A stretch of DNA of 64,000 nt. It comes from Solwaraspora sp. WMMD406 (GTDB taxonomy: Bacteria > Actinomycetota > Actinomycetes > Mycobacteriales > Micromonosporaceae). Where the stretch lies: the NCBI RefSeq assembly GCF_029626025.1, contig NZ_JARUBF010000001.1, positions 806,001-870,000 on the forward strand. Reading direction: 5' to 3'. Position 1 is the stretch's first letter. Each line of letters opens with the position of its first letter. Under the pieces are notes generated by a model. It saw only the letters and a program-made list of their open reading frames with translations, had not been told where the DNA came from and made no database searches. A program made the translations under genes and the position numbers. Below, in pieces: positions 1 through 10,100 of the stretch.

Positions 1-35
1 GGCGGATCGGACCCTGACGTGACGCGGGCCACGAG

Positions 36-581
36 TCAGGCCACCCCGCGTTTGGCTGACGGGCGTACCAGGTCGACGATGCCCCGCCAGACGTGGCCGA
101 CCGTGGCGGCGGTCCGGATCGTCACCAGCGGGTTCCAGAAGTCCCGGAAGTGGACGATCTTGCCGTCCCGGAAGCGGACCACCGAGATGTAGGTCTGGTG
201 GAACGGTCGTTTGGTGACCACGCCCCGGCCGTCGCCGACGAACTCGGCGATCACCAGTTCGGGATCGGTCGTCTCGTGGAAGGTGAGTCCGGAGAAGCGG
301 ACGGACAACTGCTTCGGAAAGTCCTTCATGTGCTCGTACAGTTCGTGGTGTCCGACGAACCGGGACGGCACACCCGGCAGCGGATAGGGGAACTCCAGCA
401 CCCCTTCCGGGTCGAACAGCTCCACCCACTCCCGGATCCGTCCCGCCGTGATGTGGTCGAGGTTGCGGGCGAACACCTCCTGCGCCTGCGCCCTGGTTTG
501 CTGCTCTACGTCCACGATGGCCACCTTTCGAGGTCGGTCGTCATGAGTCGGGGTTCGGGTTCGGGGCCGGTCACCGGTCAT
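36..581 (-). CDS. SnoaL-like/NTF2-fold protein
   Basis: A small protein of the SnoaL-like NTF2 fold, a family that includes polyketide cyclases, isomerases and non-catalytic ligand-binding proteins. The central segment with FDPEGVLEFPYP, then GHHELYEHMKDFP, and the closing VVRFRDGKIVHFRDFWNPL are typical of the fold. It is the last gene of the leftward NRPS operon, about 23 bp after the SDR stop, so it probably helps tailor the same product. The first 19 residues are charged and low in complexity. A GTG at 515 preceded by GAAAGG is a plausible alternative start, giving about 159 aa. Substrate and reaction cannot be told from sequence. Confidence 0.8.
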   Translation of the reverse strand: MTGDRPRTRTPTHDDRPRKVAIVDVEQQTRAQAQEVFARNLDHITAGRIREWVELFDPEGVLEFPYPLPGVPSRFVGHHELYEHMKDFPKQLSVRFSGLTFHETTDPELVIAEFVGDGRGVVTKRPFHQTYISVVRFRDGKIVHFRDFWNPLVTIRTAATVGHVWRGIVDLVRPSAKRGVA

Positions 582-604
582 TGCCGGGGACCGGGCGGCG
601 GGAG

Positions 605-1495
605 TCAGCCCTCGCGCGGTCGGGTCTGCGCGGCGAGGTTGCGGTCGATCAGGGTGTCCGGCAAGAGCCGGGCGGCCAGGCTGGCGAACCGGACGTCCGG
701 ACCGACCGGATACCGGGTCTTCGGCCGGGTCGCGGTGAGGGCACGGGCGACCGTCCGGGCGTACCGCTCGGGTGTGGTCCTGCTGCGCCGCACCTGGCGG
801 GCGTTGCCGCGTAGGAACGCCTGGAACGGACGCCTGTACAGCGCTGCGGTCGACTCCGGCGCGCCGTCGATGACGTCCGCGCCGGCCTGGTCGAGCTTCT
901 CCCAGATCGGGGTACGGATCGCGCCCGGCTGCACCACCGACACCGTGACGCCGAACGGCCGCAGCTCGCGCCGCAGGCTGTCGCTGATCGCCTCCTTCGC
1001 GAACTGCGCCGCCGCGTACGCGCCGAGGTACGGCAGCGCGACCCGGCCCAGTCCCGAAGTGACGTTCACGATCCGGCCCCGGCCGGCCCGCAGCAGCGGC
1101 AGGAACCCCTGGATCGTCGCGACCTGCCCGATCACGTTCGTCTCCAACTGTCGCCGGAGCGCGTCAGCGGGCAGGCACTCCAACGGGCCGGGTTGGGCGA
1201 CACCGGCGTTGTTGACCAGGCCCCAGAGCCCGGTCGCGCCGAGCCGCCCGGTCACCTCGTCGACCGCCTGCCGGATCTGCTTTGCCCGGGTCACGTCGAT
1301 GAGCAGCGGAAACAGCCGGCCGTGCGTCGACTCCGCGCGCAGCTTCTCGCCGTCGGCCGCAGACCGTACCCCGGCGAAGACCTGGAAGCCGATCTGTTCC
1401 AGGTGCAGCGCCGCCGCCCGGCCCAGGCCGGTCGACGCGCCGGTGATCACCACGGTACGGCCGGCTGGCGTGATCCGCCGTGTCTGCTGGGTCAT
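605..1495 (-). CDS. short-chain dehydrogenase/reductase with altered active site
   Basis: A 296-aa SDR-fold protein. The N-terminal cofactor loop TGASTGLG (about residues 18-25), the NNAG motif (95-98), Asn120 and the catalytic-type Ser147 in VTSGLG are all present. The usual YxxxK is Tyr160-Ala-Ala-Ala-Gln164: the catalytic lysine is replaced by glutamine, and a lysine appears three residues later. The ATG at 1495 was chosen because it overlaps the stop of the upstream acyltransferase (ATGA); the frame is open further upstream, but there it is only the shadow of that gene. It may be a redox tailoring enzyme with altered chemistry or a non-redox SDR relative. Confidence 0.88.
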   Translation of the reverse strand: MTQQTRRITPAGRTVVITGASTGLGRAAALHLEQIGFQVFAGVRSAADGEKLRAESTHGRLFPLLIDVTRAKQIRQAVDEVTGRLGATGLWGLVNNAGVAQPGPLECLPADALRRQLETNVIGQVATIQGFLPLLRAGRGRIVNVTSGLGRVALPYLGAYAAAQFAKEAISDSLRRELRPFGVTVSVVQPGAIRTPIWEKLDQAGADVIDGAPESTAALYRRPFQAFLRGNARQVRRSRTTPERYARTVARALTATRPKTRYPVGPDVRFASLAARLLPDTLIDRNLAAQTRPREG

Positions 1496-2985
1496 CGTGG
1501 ACTCCGCTCCGTCTGGCCGCCGACCACGTTGGTGTGGCCGTCGATCGCGGCGGACACCGCGTCGACGCTCGCCGCCACCAGCGCGGTCGCCCGGTCCGCC
1601 GACAACGCGTCGGGTACGTAGGTGAAGTTCCAGGACAGCTGTCCGTGGCTGGTGTTCGCCGTGGACACGAAGTAGCCGACCACGGAAAGCCCGGCGACGA
1701 ACTGGGCGCCGGACAGTCGCCACGGCCCGACGCGGTCGGGGAAGTCGTGTCGGCCGATGTTGGACAGGCACAGGTTGACCGGTCCGGTCCGTTCCATCAT
1801 CTCGATGAACCGCCCGGCGGCGGCCACCGACTTCGGGCAGGAGAGCGTGACCAGGTCGACCATGGCGAAGTGGCTGCCCACCCGGCGTCGGGTCGCGAGG
1901 TCGTCGCTGATCGCGCGGGCGAGGTCCCAGAGTGACCGGTCCGGCCCGTACGCGACGAAGGTGGGCACGGTCGCGACGTAGGTGCCGACCGCCCGCTCGG
2001 GTACGGCCGGTTCCAGCGCGTCCCGGAAGGTGATCGGCGAACCGATCGTGACGTGGCCCGGTGCCGGGGAGCCGGCCTCGGCGGCCACCGCCAGCACCAT
2101 CGCCGCCGCGAGCGCGCCGTGCACCGTGGTCCGCTCCCGCCGGCAGGCCGCCACCAGTGCCTCGACCTGATCGGGGGCGAGGGTTCGGGCGATCAGCCGG
2201 GTACGCCGTTCGGTGAACGGCACGAAGCGGCTCGGTACGACCCGGGCCGGCCGGTGTCGGCGTACCCGGAACAGGTCCTGGGCCAGCAGCCAGCGCAGCC
2301 GCAGCGTCCCGACCAGGCCCCGGAACCGGCGGGGGAACATCGCCTCGGAGCCGGGCAGCGCCGGCTCACCCACCTCGCCCGGCTCGCCCGACTCGGTGTC
2401 CACGGCGCTGTCGGTGCCGTCGGTGGCTCCGACGCGGACCCGCTCGGCGAGATCGATCCACTGCCGCAGCAGGGCAAGCACGGTGGTGCCGTCGGCCACG
2501 CAGTGCGGCATCGTCAGCAGCAGGTCGTGCGTCTCGTCGTCGGCCAACCCGGTGGCCGACGGGTGGGTGATCACCACGGCCCGGCACAGCGGACCGGTCC
2601 GCCAGTCGACCCGGTCGACGAGTTCGTGCTCGTCAACCCGCTGTACCCAGGGGGGCGGCGACCCGTCGCCCGGCGGCACCGCGTCGCCCGGCGCGACCGG
2701 CGCGTCGGCGGTGACCAGCCGCAGCGGGATCGGCCGGTCGCTCGGCACGAACCGGGGGGACCGCCCGTCCGGCTCGGCGGCGATCGCCACCCGCAGCAGC
2801 GGGTGGCGCCGACGCAGCCGGTCCAGCGCGGCGCGCAGCAGCGGTTCCGGCAGGTGCCCACGCACCTGGACCCGGCCGATGACGTTGAGCGGCGACACCT
2901 GGTCGGCGATCCAGTACCAGCGTTCGAGCGGGCTCAGCGCCCGCCGTACCTCGGTCGGCGGCCGTCCGTCCGTCGGTGCCGTCAT
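1492..2985 (-). CDS. PapA5-like / condensation-fold acyltransferase
   Basis: A 497-aa stand-alone protein of the NRPS condensation and PapA/wax-ester synthase acyltransferase superfamily. The opening LSPLERWYWIADQVSPLNVIG resembles PapA5-type proteins. The active-site motif HxxxDG reads HCVADG, with His161 and Asp165. Such enzymes move an acyl chain from a carrier protein or CoA to an alcohol or amine. It sits in the NRPS operon with 4-bp overlaps at both ends (ATGA with the monooxygenase before it and with the SDR after it), so it is probably translationally coupled and may acylate the peptide product. Donor and acceptor are unknown. Confidence 0.85.
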   Translation of the reverse strand: MTAPTDGRPPTEVRRALSPLERWYWIADQVSPLNVIGRVQVRGHLPEPLLRAALDRLRRRHPLLRVAIAAEPDGRSPRFVPSDRPIPLRLVTADAPVAPGDAVPPGDGSPPPWVQRVDEHELVDRVDWRTGPLCRAVVITHPSATGLADDETHDLLLTMPHCVADGTTVLALLRQWIDLAERVRVGATDGTDSAVDTESGEPGEVGEPALPGSEAMFPRRFRGLVGTLRLRWLLAQDLFRVRRHRPARVVPSRFVPFTERRTRLIARTLAPDQVEALVAACRRERTTVHGALAAAMVLAVAAEAGSPAPGHVTIGSPITFRDALEPAVPERAVGTYVATVPTFVAYGPDRSLWDLARAISDDLATRRRVGSHFAMVDLVTLSCPKSVAAAGRFIEMMERTGPVNLCLSNIGRHDFPDRVGPWRLSGAQFVAGLSVVGYFVSTANTSHGQLSWNFTYVPDALSADRATALVAASVDAVSAAIDGHTNVVGGQTERSPR

Positions 2986-4160
2986 CGCGGAGCCACCGTT
3001 TCATCCAGCGCACCGGGGAAGGTGAGCGCGATCTCGTTGCGTCGGTCGAGCAGCGGGCCGGGCAGCCAGCGCAGGTAGAGGCGGCGGGCCAGGTCGGCGA
3101 GCGGGTGGGCCAGCTGCTCGACCCGACTCAACGCGTACGCCTGGTCGACCATCCAGCGGGTCCGCTCGCGCCGCGCGGCTTCGTAGCGGCGCAGGGCCAG
3201 CTGCAGGTCGTCGGCCTGACGCAGACAGTGGGCGAGGACGACGGCGTCCTCGACGGCGACCGCCGCGCCCTGACCGAGACTCGGCAACATCGGGTGCGCC
3301 GCGTCGCCGAGCAGCGTCACCGGCCCGTGGCCCCACCGGTCGAGGAAGGGCCGGTCCCGGGCCGGTACGGCGATGATCGCCGATTCGGGGGTCTGGGCGA
3401 TCGCGGCCCGGACCTCCTCGGCCCAGCCGGTGTACGCCCGTTCGATGTCGGCCTTGCCGCCCCGCCAGTCGCGGGCCTGCGCCGGGGCCATGTTCGACGT
3501 GCCCCACCAGTAGACCCGGTCGCCGTCGAGTTGCACCAGGCCGAACCGTCGGCCCCGGCCCCAGTAGTGGGCGGCGTAGCCGTCCCGGATGATCGGGTGC
3601 CGCATGGGCAGGGTCGCCAGCCAGCAGACGTAGCCGGGTTCGCGGGGCTGCTCGGGCCCGGCGATCTGCCGGCGGACCACCGAATGGAATCCGTCGGCGC
3701 CGATGAGGAGGTCGCCGTCGGCGGTCCGCCCGTCGTGGAACTCGACCCGGACCCGGTCGCCGGTCACCTCGAATCGGCGGGCGGCGGCGTCGAGACGGAC
3801 CGGCGGGTCGCCGGCCGCCGCGAGCAGGGCCTGGTGCAGTTCGGCGCGGTGGATGGCGAGGCTCTGCGCGCCGACCCGGTCGCCGAGGTGCGCGAACGGC
3901 ACCGTCCTGATCAGACGGCCGGTGGCGGTGCGCAACTGCAGCGCCGGGTAGACCCGGCCCCGCCGTTCGAGGTCGAGGTCGATGCCGAGGGTGCGCAGCG
4001 CGACGCGTGCGTTGCCGGTCAGCGACAGCGCCGACCCGGCGGGTCGCAGCTCACCACCCTGTTCGTAGAGTTCCACGTCGATGCCGACCCGGCGCAGCGT
4101 GGCCGCCGCCGCCAGTCCACCGATGCCCGCTCCGACGATCAACGCCTTGGGCGCGGTCAC
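2982..4160 (-). CDS. FAD-dependent monooxygenase (aromatic hydroxylase-like)
   Basis: A 392-aa flavoprotein hydroxylase of the PHBH-like group. The N terminus carries the dinucleotide fold GAGIGG (about residues 9-14). The DG motif region GADGFHSVVR lies near the middle, and GDAAHPMLPSLGQG with the following acidic helix binds the FAD ribityl chain. No transmembrane segment is evident. The GTG at 4160 is favoured because it overlaps the NRPS stop (GTGA) and places the flavin motif at the usual distance from the N terminus; an upstream open frame is only the shadow of the NRPS. It probably oxidises the NRPS product or a precursor with NAD(P)H and O2. Confidence 0.9.
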   Translation of the reverse strand: MTAPKALIVGAGIGGLAAAATLRRVGIDVELYEQGGELRPAGSALSLTGNARVALRTLGIDLDLERRGRVYPALQLRTATGRLIRTVPFAHLGDRVGAQSLAIHRAELHQALLAAAGDPPVRLDAAARRFEVTGDRVRVEFHDGRTADGDLLIGADGFHSVVRRQIAGPEQPREPGYVCWLATLPMRHPIIRDGYAAHYWGRGRRFGLVQLDGDRVYWWGTSNMAPAQARDWRGGKADIERAYTGWAEEVRAAIAQTPESAIIAVPARDRPFLDRWGHGPVTLLGDAAHPMLPSLGQGAAVAVEDAVVLAHCLRQADDLQLALRRYEAARRERTRWMVDQAYALSRVEQLAHPLADLARRLYLRWLPGPLLDRRNEIALTFPGALDETVAPR

Positions 4161-7100
4161 TGTGCACCGCCGACCGGTGCGGCCAGCAAGTCGGTGATCC
4201 GGTCCGCCACCCCCGTCACGTACGGCGGTTCCATCAGCGCCAGATGGTTGCCGGGTACGTCGCACACGTCGATCCGGCCGGTGGTCAGTTCGCCCCATCC
4301 GTTGCGGGGGTCGAGGTGCAGCGTTCCGGCGATGTCGTGCATCGGTACGAGCAGCGCCGGTAGTGGGTCGCGGGCCCGCAGCAGCGTGACGTCCTGGTCG
4401 ACCACCTCGGGTCGGTACGTGATGATGGCCTCCCAGTTGGCCTTGAAGACCTCGAACAGTCGGCGGACCGCCGCCCGTGAGTCGCCGGCGCGCAGCAGCC
4501 CGGCGGCGCCGGCCCGGCGGGCGACGAAGTCGAGCTTCTCCTCCGGGGTGACCAGGTTCGCCGGGATCGGCTCCAGGACCGGCCGGTCCTGGTCGAGCGG
4601 GAGCAGTTCCCAGAAGAACCAGTCGATCAGGACGTCGTCGGCGACCGGCACCGGATCACCGGGCCGCCGGGCGATCGGGTCGATGAGGATCAGCTGCTCG
4701 ACCTGGCCGGCCGCGACGGTGAGCTGGCGGGCCATCTCGAAGGCCACCACGCCGCCGAACGACCAGCCTCCGATCGTGTACGGGCCGTGCGGCTGCACTC
4801 GGCGGATCGCCGCCAGGTAGCTGGCCGCCAGCGCCGGTACGGACCGTTTCGGTTCGGTTCCGGCGTCGACACCGGACGCCTGCAGCGCGTAGACCGGTTG
4901 ATCATCGGGTAGGTGCTTGGCGAGCTGGAGGTAGCACAGCACGTTGCCGCCGATCGGGTGCACCAGGAACAGCGGCCGTCGCCGCCCGCCGGTGCGGATC
5001 GGCACCAGCGGGTCGAACGACGCCGGGTCCGCGCCGCCGACCCGCAGCAGTTCGGCCAGGCTGGCCACGGTGGGGGCGGTGACGAAAGCGGAGACCGGTA
5101 CGGCGATGTCGTACCGTTTCTCGATCAGGGTGACCAGGCGCATCGCGGTGAGCGAGGTCGCGCCAAGTTCGAACAGGTTGTCGTCGACGCCGATCCGGGG
5201 CAGGTGGAGCAGATCGGCGACGATCTCGGCGAGTACCCGTTCGTACCGGTTGCGGGGTGCCACCGACCGGGAGGCCTCCGCGCGCAGCGGCAGCTCCCGC
5301 AGCCGGCGGTCGTCGCGTTTGCCGCTCGGGGTCAGCGGCATCTGCGGCAGCCAGCTGAACTGGGTGGGCACGAGGTGTTCGGGCAGCGTTTCCCGCAGCT
5401 GTCGGCGCAGATCGGTGAGGTCGACCCGGGCCGGGTCGCCGACGAGGAAGGCGGCCAGGAAGGAGTCGACGCTGTCCCGGCGGCGGGCCACCACGGCCGC
5501 CTCGCGCAGGCCCGGATGCCGTGCCGCCAATTTCATGATCGCTATCTCGGCTTCGAGTGGTTCGACGCGGAAGCCCCGGATCTTGGTCTGGGTGTCGGTC
5601 CGGGCCAGCCAGACCAGGTCGCCGTTGGGCAGCACCCGGGCCAGGTCACCGGTGCGGTAGATCCGGTCGCCGGGCGGGCCGAACGGGTTGGGCAGGAACC
5701 GCTGGCTGGTCAGTGCGGGCTGGCGGTAGTAGCCGCGCGCCACTTGGATCCCGCCGAAGTAGAGCTCCCCGGCGACCCCGGTCGGCACCGGGCGGAGCCG
5801 GTCGTCCAGCAGGTACGTGTCGACGCCGGGGATCGCCGGCCCGATCGGGGGCAGGTTCGGGAAACGCTCCGGATCGCCGGCCATCGGGTACGCGGTGACC
5901 AGGTGGGTTTCGGTCGGCCCGTACTGGTTTTCCAGGATCGCGCCGGCCGGTAGCGCGGCGATGAACCGGCGGATCTCGGCGGTGACCCGCAGCTGCTCCC
6001 CCGACGAGATCACCACCCGCAGCGCGCGGGGGTAGATCCCGAGTGTCACCGCCGCTTCGGCGAGCTGCTGGAGGGCCACGTACGGCAGGAAGACCCGTTC
6101 GATGGATTCGCGGTCGATCAGCCGCAGCAGCTCCGGGGTGTCCCGACGCTGCCGCTCGTCGATGATCTGCAGCGTGCCGCCGGCACTGATCGTGGTGTAG
6201 ATCTCCTGGAACGACACGTCGAAGCTGAGCGGGGCGAACTGCAGGGTGACGCCGCCCGCCGCCGCGCTGGCCGCCGCCACCTGCCACTCCTGGTAGTTGT
6301 CGAGGGCGGCGTGGGACATCGCCACCCCTTTCGGGACGCCGGTCGATCCGGAGGTGAACAGCACGTACAGCAGGTCGTCCGGCCGGATCGGCGGCAGCGG
6401 AGCCGGTGTGATGGCCCGCGACGGCGTGGGAAGGTCCTCGACGACGAGCATCGTGGCGGGGTCGCCGATCAGTTCGGCGTGCCGCCGCTCCGTGACGACT
6501 CGGGCCGGTCGCGCCTGGGCGAGCATCGCCGCGATCCGCTCCGGCGGGTAGGTCACGTCCAGCGGGACGCAGGCCGCTCCGGCGCGGGCGATGCCGTAGA
6601 TGGCCGCGATCATTTCGGGGGAGCGGCCGACCGCGACGCCGACCAGGTCACCCGGCCGTACGCCGGCGTGGGTCAGCGCGTACGCGATCCGGTCGACTTC
6701 GCGGTGGAATCGCGCGTACGTCCACCGCCGGGTTCCGGCGGCGACCGCGACAGCGTCCGGGGTACGCCGTACGTGGTCGGTGAGGCGGCGGACGACGTCG
6801 CCGCGGGCCGCGCTCGGGGAGACGTCGGTCGGGGCAACGCTGGTCGGGGCAATGCTGGTCGGGGGGACGTCGGTCGGGGTCGGGGTGACGCTGGTCGACG
6901 TGACCAGGAACCCGAAGTCCGGTACGGCGTCGGGCTCGTCGACGATCCGGCCGAGGATCCGCAGGTAGGTGTCGGCGATCAGGCCGCTCTGCGCCCAGGT
7001 GATCGTCCGGCGGTCGGCGTCGATCCGCAGTGAGACACGCTGGTCAGCCGGGTGGACGAACACGTTCAGCAGCAGCGTGAAGTTCGTCTCCTCCCAGGCG

Positions 7101-10100
7101 TCGAAGCCGAGCGGTTCGATCGTGGGCAGTTCCAGCAGCGGCGCCAGGACGTGCATGTGCACGTAGTTGAAGGCCAGTTCGAAGACGGGTCCACCGCCCC
7201 GGTCGTGCTGGATGGCGTGCAGCGGATACCGCCGGTACGGCTGGCACTCCCGCTCCCGTCGGTGCACCTCGCGGACCGTCGCCAGCCAGGAAGCGGGCGC
7301 GGTGCCGGACTCGGTGCCGGACCCGGTGTCGGGCCCGAGGCGTAACGGCACCGTGTTGAGGAAGAGTCCGGCCATCCGGTCCGCCCCGGCCCGTTCCGGG
7401 CGGCCGTGGGTCACCAGCCCGACGGTCACGTCCGTGGTCCCGGAGTACAGCCGTACCGTCAGCAGGTAGGCGGCGAGGAACAGCGACTTCACCGGCAGCC
7501 CGTGGTCGTGGGCGAAGGCCCGTACCCGCTGCTCCAAGGCCTCGGGCACGGCGACCAGGCGGACCGGCGGCTCGTCGGCACCGGGCGGCTCGTACTGCCG
7601 GAAGCCGTCGAGCTGGGTCGGCTCGGCACCGGCGAGCCGGTCGGCCCAGAACTGTCGGGCCGGCACCGAGTCGAGCGTCCGGCGTTCCTCGGCGGCGTAC
7701 GCGGCCGGTCCGGGTAGTGCCGTCTCGTCGACCGCCGCGATGCCGGCGCCGATCAGGTGCAGGTAGTCGCGGAACAGGTCGCCGACGACGGTGGCCACGC
7801 TCCAACCGTCCAGCAGTACGTGGTGGAAGCTGAACACCAGGTCGACCACGCCGGACGGGAGCAGGTGCGCCCGGAACAGGAACAGCGGGGGGCGGTCGAA
7901 GGCGTACCGGTGGTGGCGGCGCTGTCGCATGTGCGCCAGCACCTCGGCACCGGCGGCCGCCGGGTCGAGGGTACGCAGATCGGCGACGTCGAGGCCGCCG
8001 GCGATCCGGGTGTGCACGATCTGCAGTGGTTCGGTGAAGCCGCCCAGGTCGAAGGAGGACCGTAGGCCCGGGTGCCGGGCGACGAGCCGCTCGTACGCCG
8101 TACGGAACGCCGGTTCGTGCCAGGGCATCCGGACCGAGTAGCGGAAGACGTCGTGATACGCGGTGGCCGCCTCGTGTTCACTGCTGTGGTAGAGGAGTCC
8201 GAGTTGCATGGCGGTGGCCGGGGAGGCGTCGGCCGCTTCGCCGAGCCGGGCCCGGTCCAGCGGGGACACGAGTGCGAAGGGGCGGTCGCCGGCGGCCGAA
8301 TCGGGTTCTTCGGCGGCCGTGCCGGCCTGCTGGTCGGCTGGGCCAGTACGCCGTACCCGGGTCGCCAGCGCCGCGACCGTCGGCTGTTCGGCCAGGTCGG
8401 CGAGGGTGAAGCGCAGGCCCCGCCGCTCCGCCTCGGCGTGCACCCGCAACGCCAGGATCGAGTCGCCGCCGATGGTGTAGTAGTCCTGATGGACGCCGAC
8501 CGACGGCAGGTCCAGCACCTGGCACCAGATCGCCGCGAGGGTCCGCTCGACCTCGTCGCGGGGCTGCTGATCCGGCTCCCGCCGCTGGCCGGTCCCAGGC
8601 GCGGGCAACGCCGCCGCGTCGAGCTTGCCGCTGCGGGTGAGGGGAATCTGGTCCAGCCGGCTGAACACGGTCGGCACCAGGTAGTCCGGTAGATGGCGCA
8701 GCAGGTGGCCGCGCAGCCGGACCGGATCGAGATCAGACTCGGCCACGTAGTAGCCGGCCAGCTGGGTGTCCCGGCCGGCGGCGGTGTAGGCCACGACCAC
8801 CGCTTCGCGGATCCCCGGGTAGCCGGCCAGGATCTGCTGGACCTCGCCGGGTTCGACCCGGTTGCCGCGAATCTTGACCTGCCCGTCGAGGCGACCGAGA
8901 TACTCCAGGTCACCGTTGGCGAGCCGCCGCGCGAGGTCACCGGTGCGGTACATCCGACCCGCGCCGCGCACCGGGTCGACGCCGAACCGGGTGTCGGCCG
9001 GTGCCGCCGTACCCGTCGCACCAGTCCCGTTCCGCCCCAGGTAGCCCCGGGCGACGGCGACCCCGGCGACGCAGAGTTCGCCGGGTGCGCCGACCGGTTG
9101 CGGCTGGTCGTCGGGGCCCAGCACGTACAGCCGGACGTTGTCGATCGGGCGGCCGATCGGTATGCGTCGGGTCGGCCGGGCCGGATCGGGCCGGCACTCG
9201 TGGTAGGAGACGTCGACCGTCGCCTCCGTCGGCCCGTACAGGTTGACCAGCCGGGGGGCGCCGCCGGCGGCGGCAGCGGGCGGAAGCGGGAACAGCTGAT
9301 GGAACTGGTCGACCCGCCGGGCCGGCAACTCCTCACCGCTGGCGAAGACCAGCCGCAGCGAGTCGGCCTGCCGACGCCGATCCGGTGCGCCGGCGAGCAG
9401 GTCGAGAAACGGCCCGAACATCGACGGTACGAAGTGGATGACCGTCACGCCGTACCGCGCCACGATGGTCGACAGCGCGCCCGGATCCCGGTGCGCCCCG
9501 GGTCGTGGCAGCACGAGCCGGGCACCCGCGAACGCCCACCAGAACAGCTCCCACACCGACACGTCGAAGGAGATCGGTGTCTTCTGCACCAGCACGTCGT
9601 CGCCGTCGAGCGGATATTGGCGCTGCATCCAGGCCAGCCGGTTGACCACCGACCGGTGCTCGACCATCACCCCCTTGGGCTCGCCGGTTGATCCCGAGGT
9701 GTAGATGACGTACGCGAGGTCGGTGGCGCGGGCGAGCGGCTCGACCGGGTCACCGGGGTAGGCCGTCAGGGTGTCGAGGTGGCGTACGGTCAGGCCGGGG
9801 ACGGCGTCCGGGCCGCCGAGTTCCGGTGTCGCGTGCGCGTCGGGGGTCAACAGCACCGTGGCACCGCTGTCGACGAGCAGCCGCCGGATCCGGGCCGGCG
9901 GATGATCCGGGTCGATGGGCACGTAGGCCCCGCCGGCCTTCAACGTTCCGAGGATCGCGGCGAGCATCGCCGCTCCCCGTACGGCCAGGACGGCCACTCG
10001 GTCGTCGCGACCGACGCCGTCGGCGCGCAGTGCCCGGGCCACCTGGTTCGCGCGGGCGTCGAGGTCGGCGTAGCTGAGCGTCTCGCCGGTGCCGTCCACC

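Noticed and set aside
93-1625. A 510-codon plus-strand frame opposite the SnoaL-like and SDR genes
   Set aside because: Arg/Pro/Ser-rich composition, no domains, and both genes on the other strand are well supported.
8693-9691. A 332-codon plus-strand frame inside the NRPS
   Set aside because: It overlaps the first adenylation domain on the other strand and has no family similarity; GC-driven shadow.
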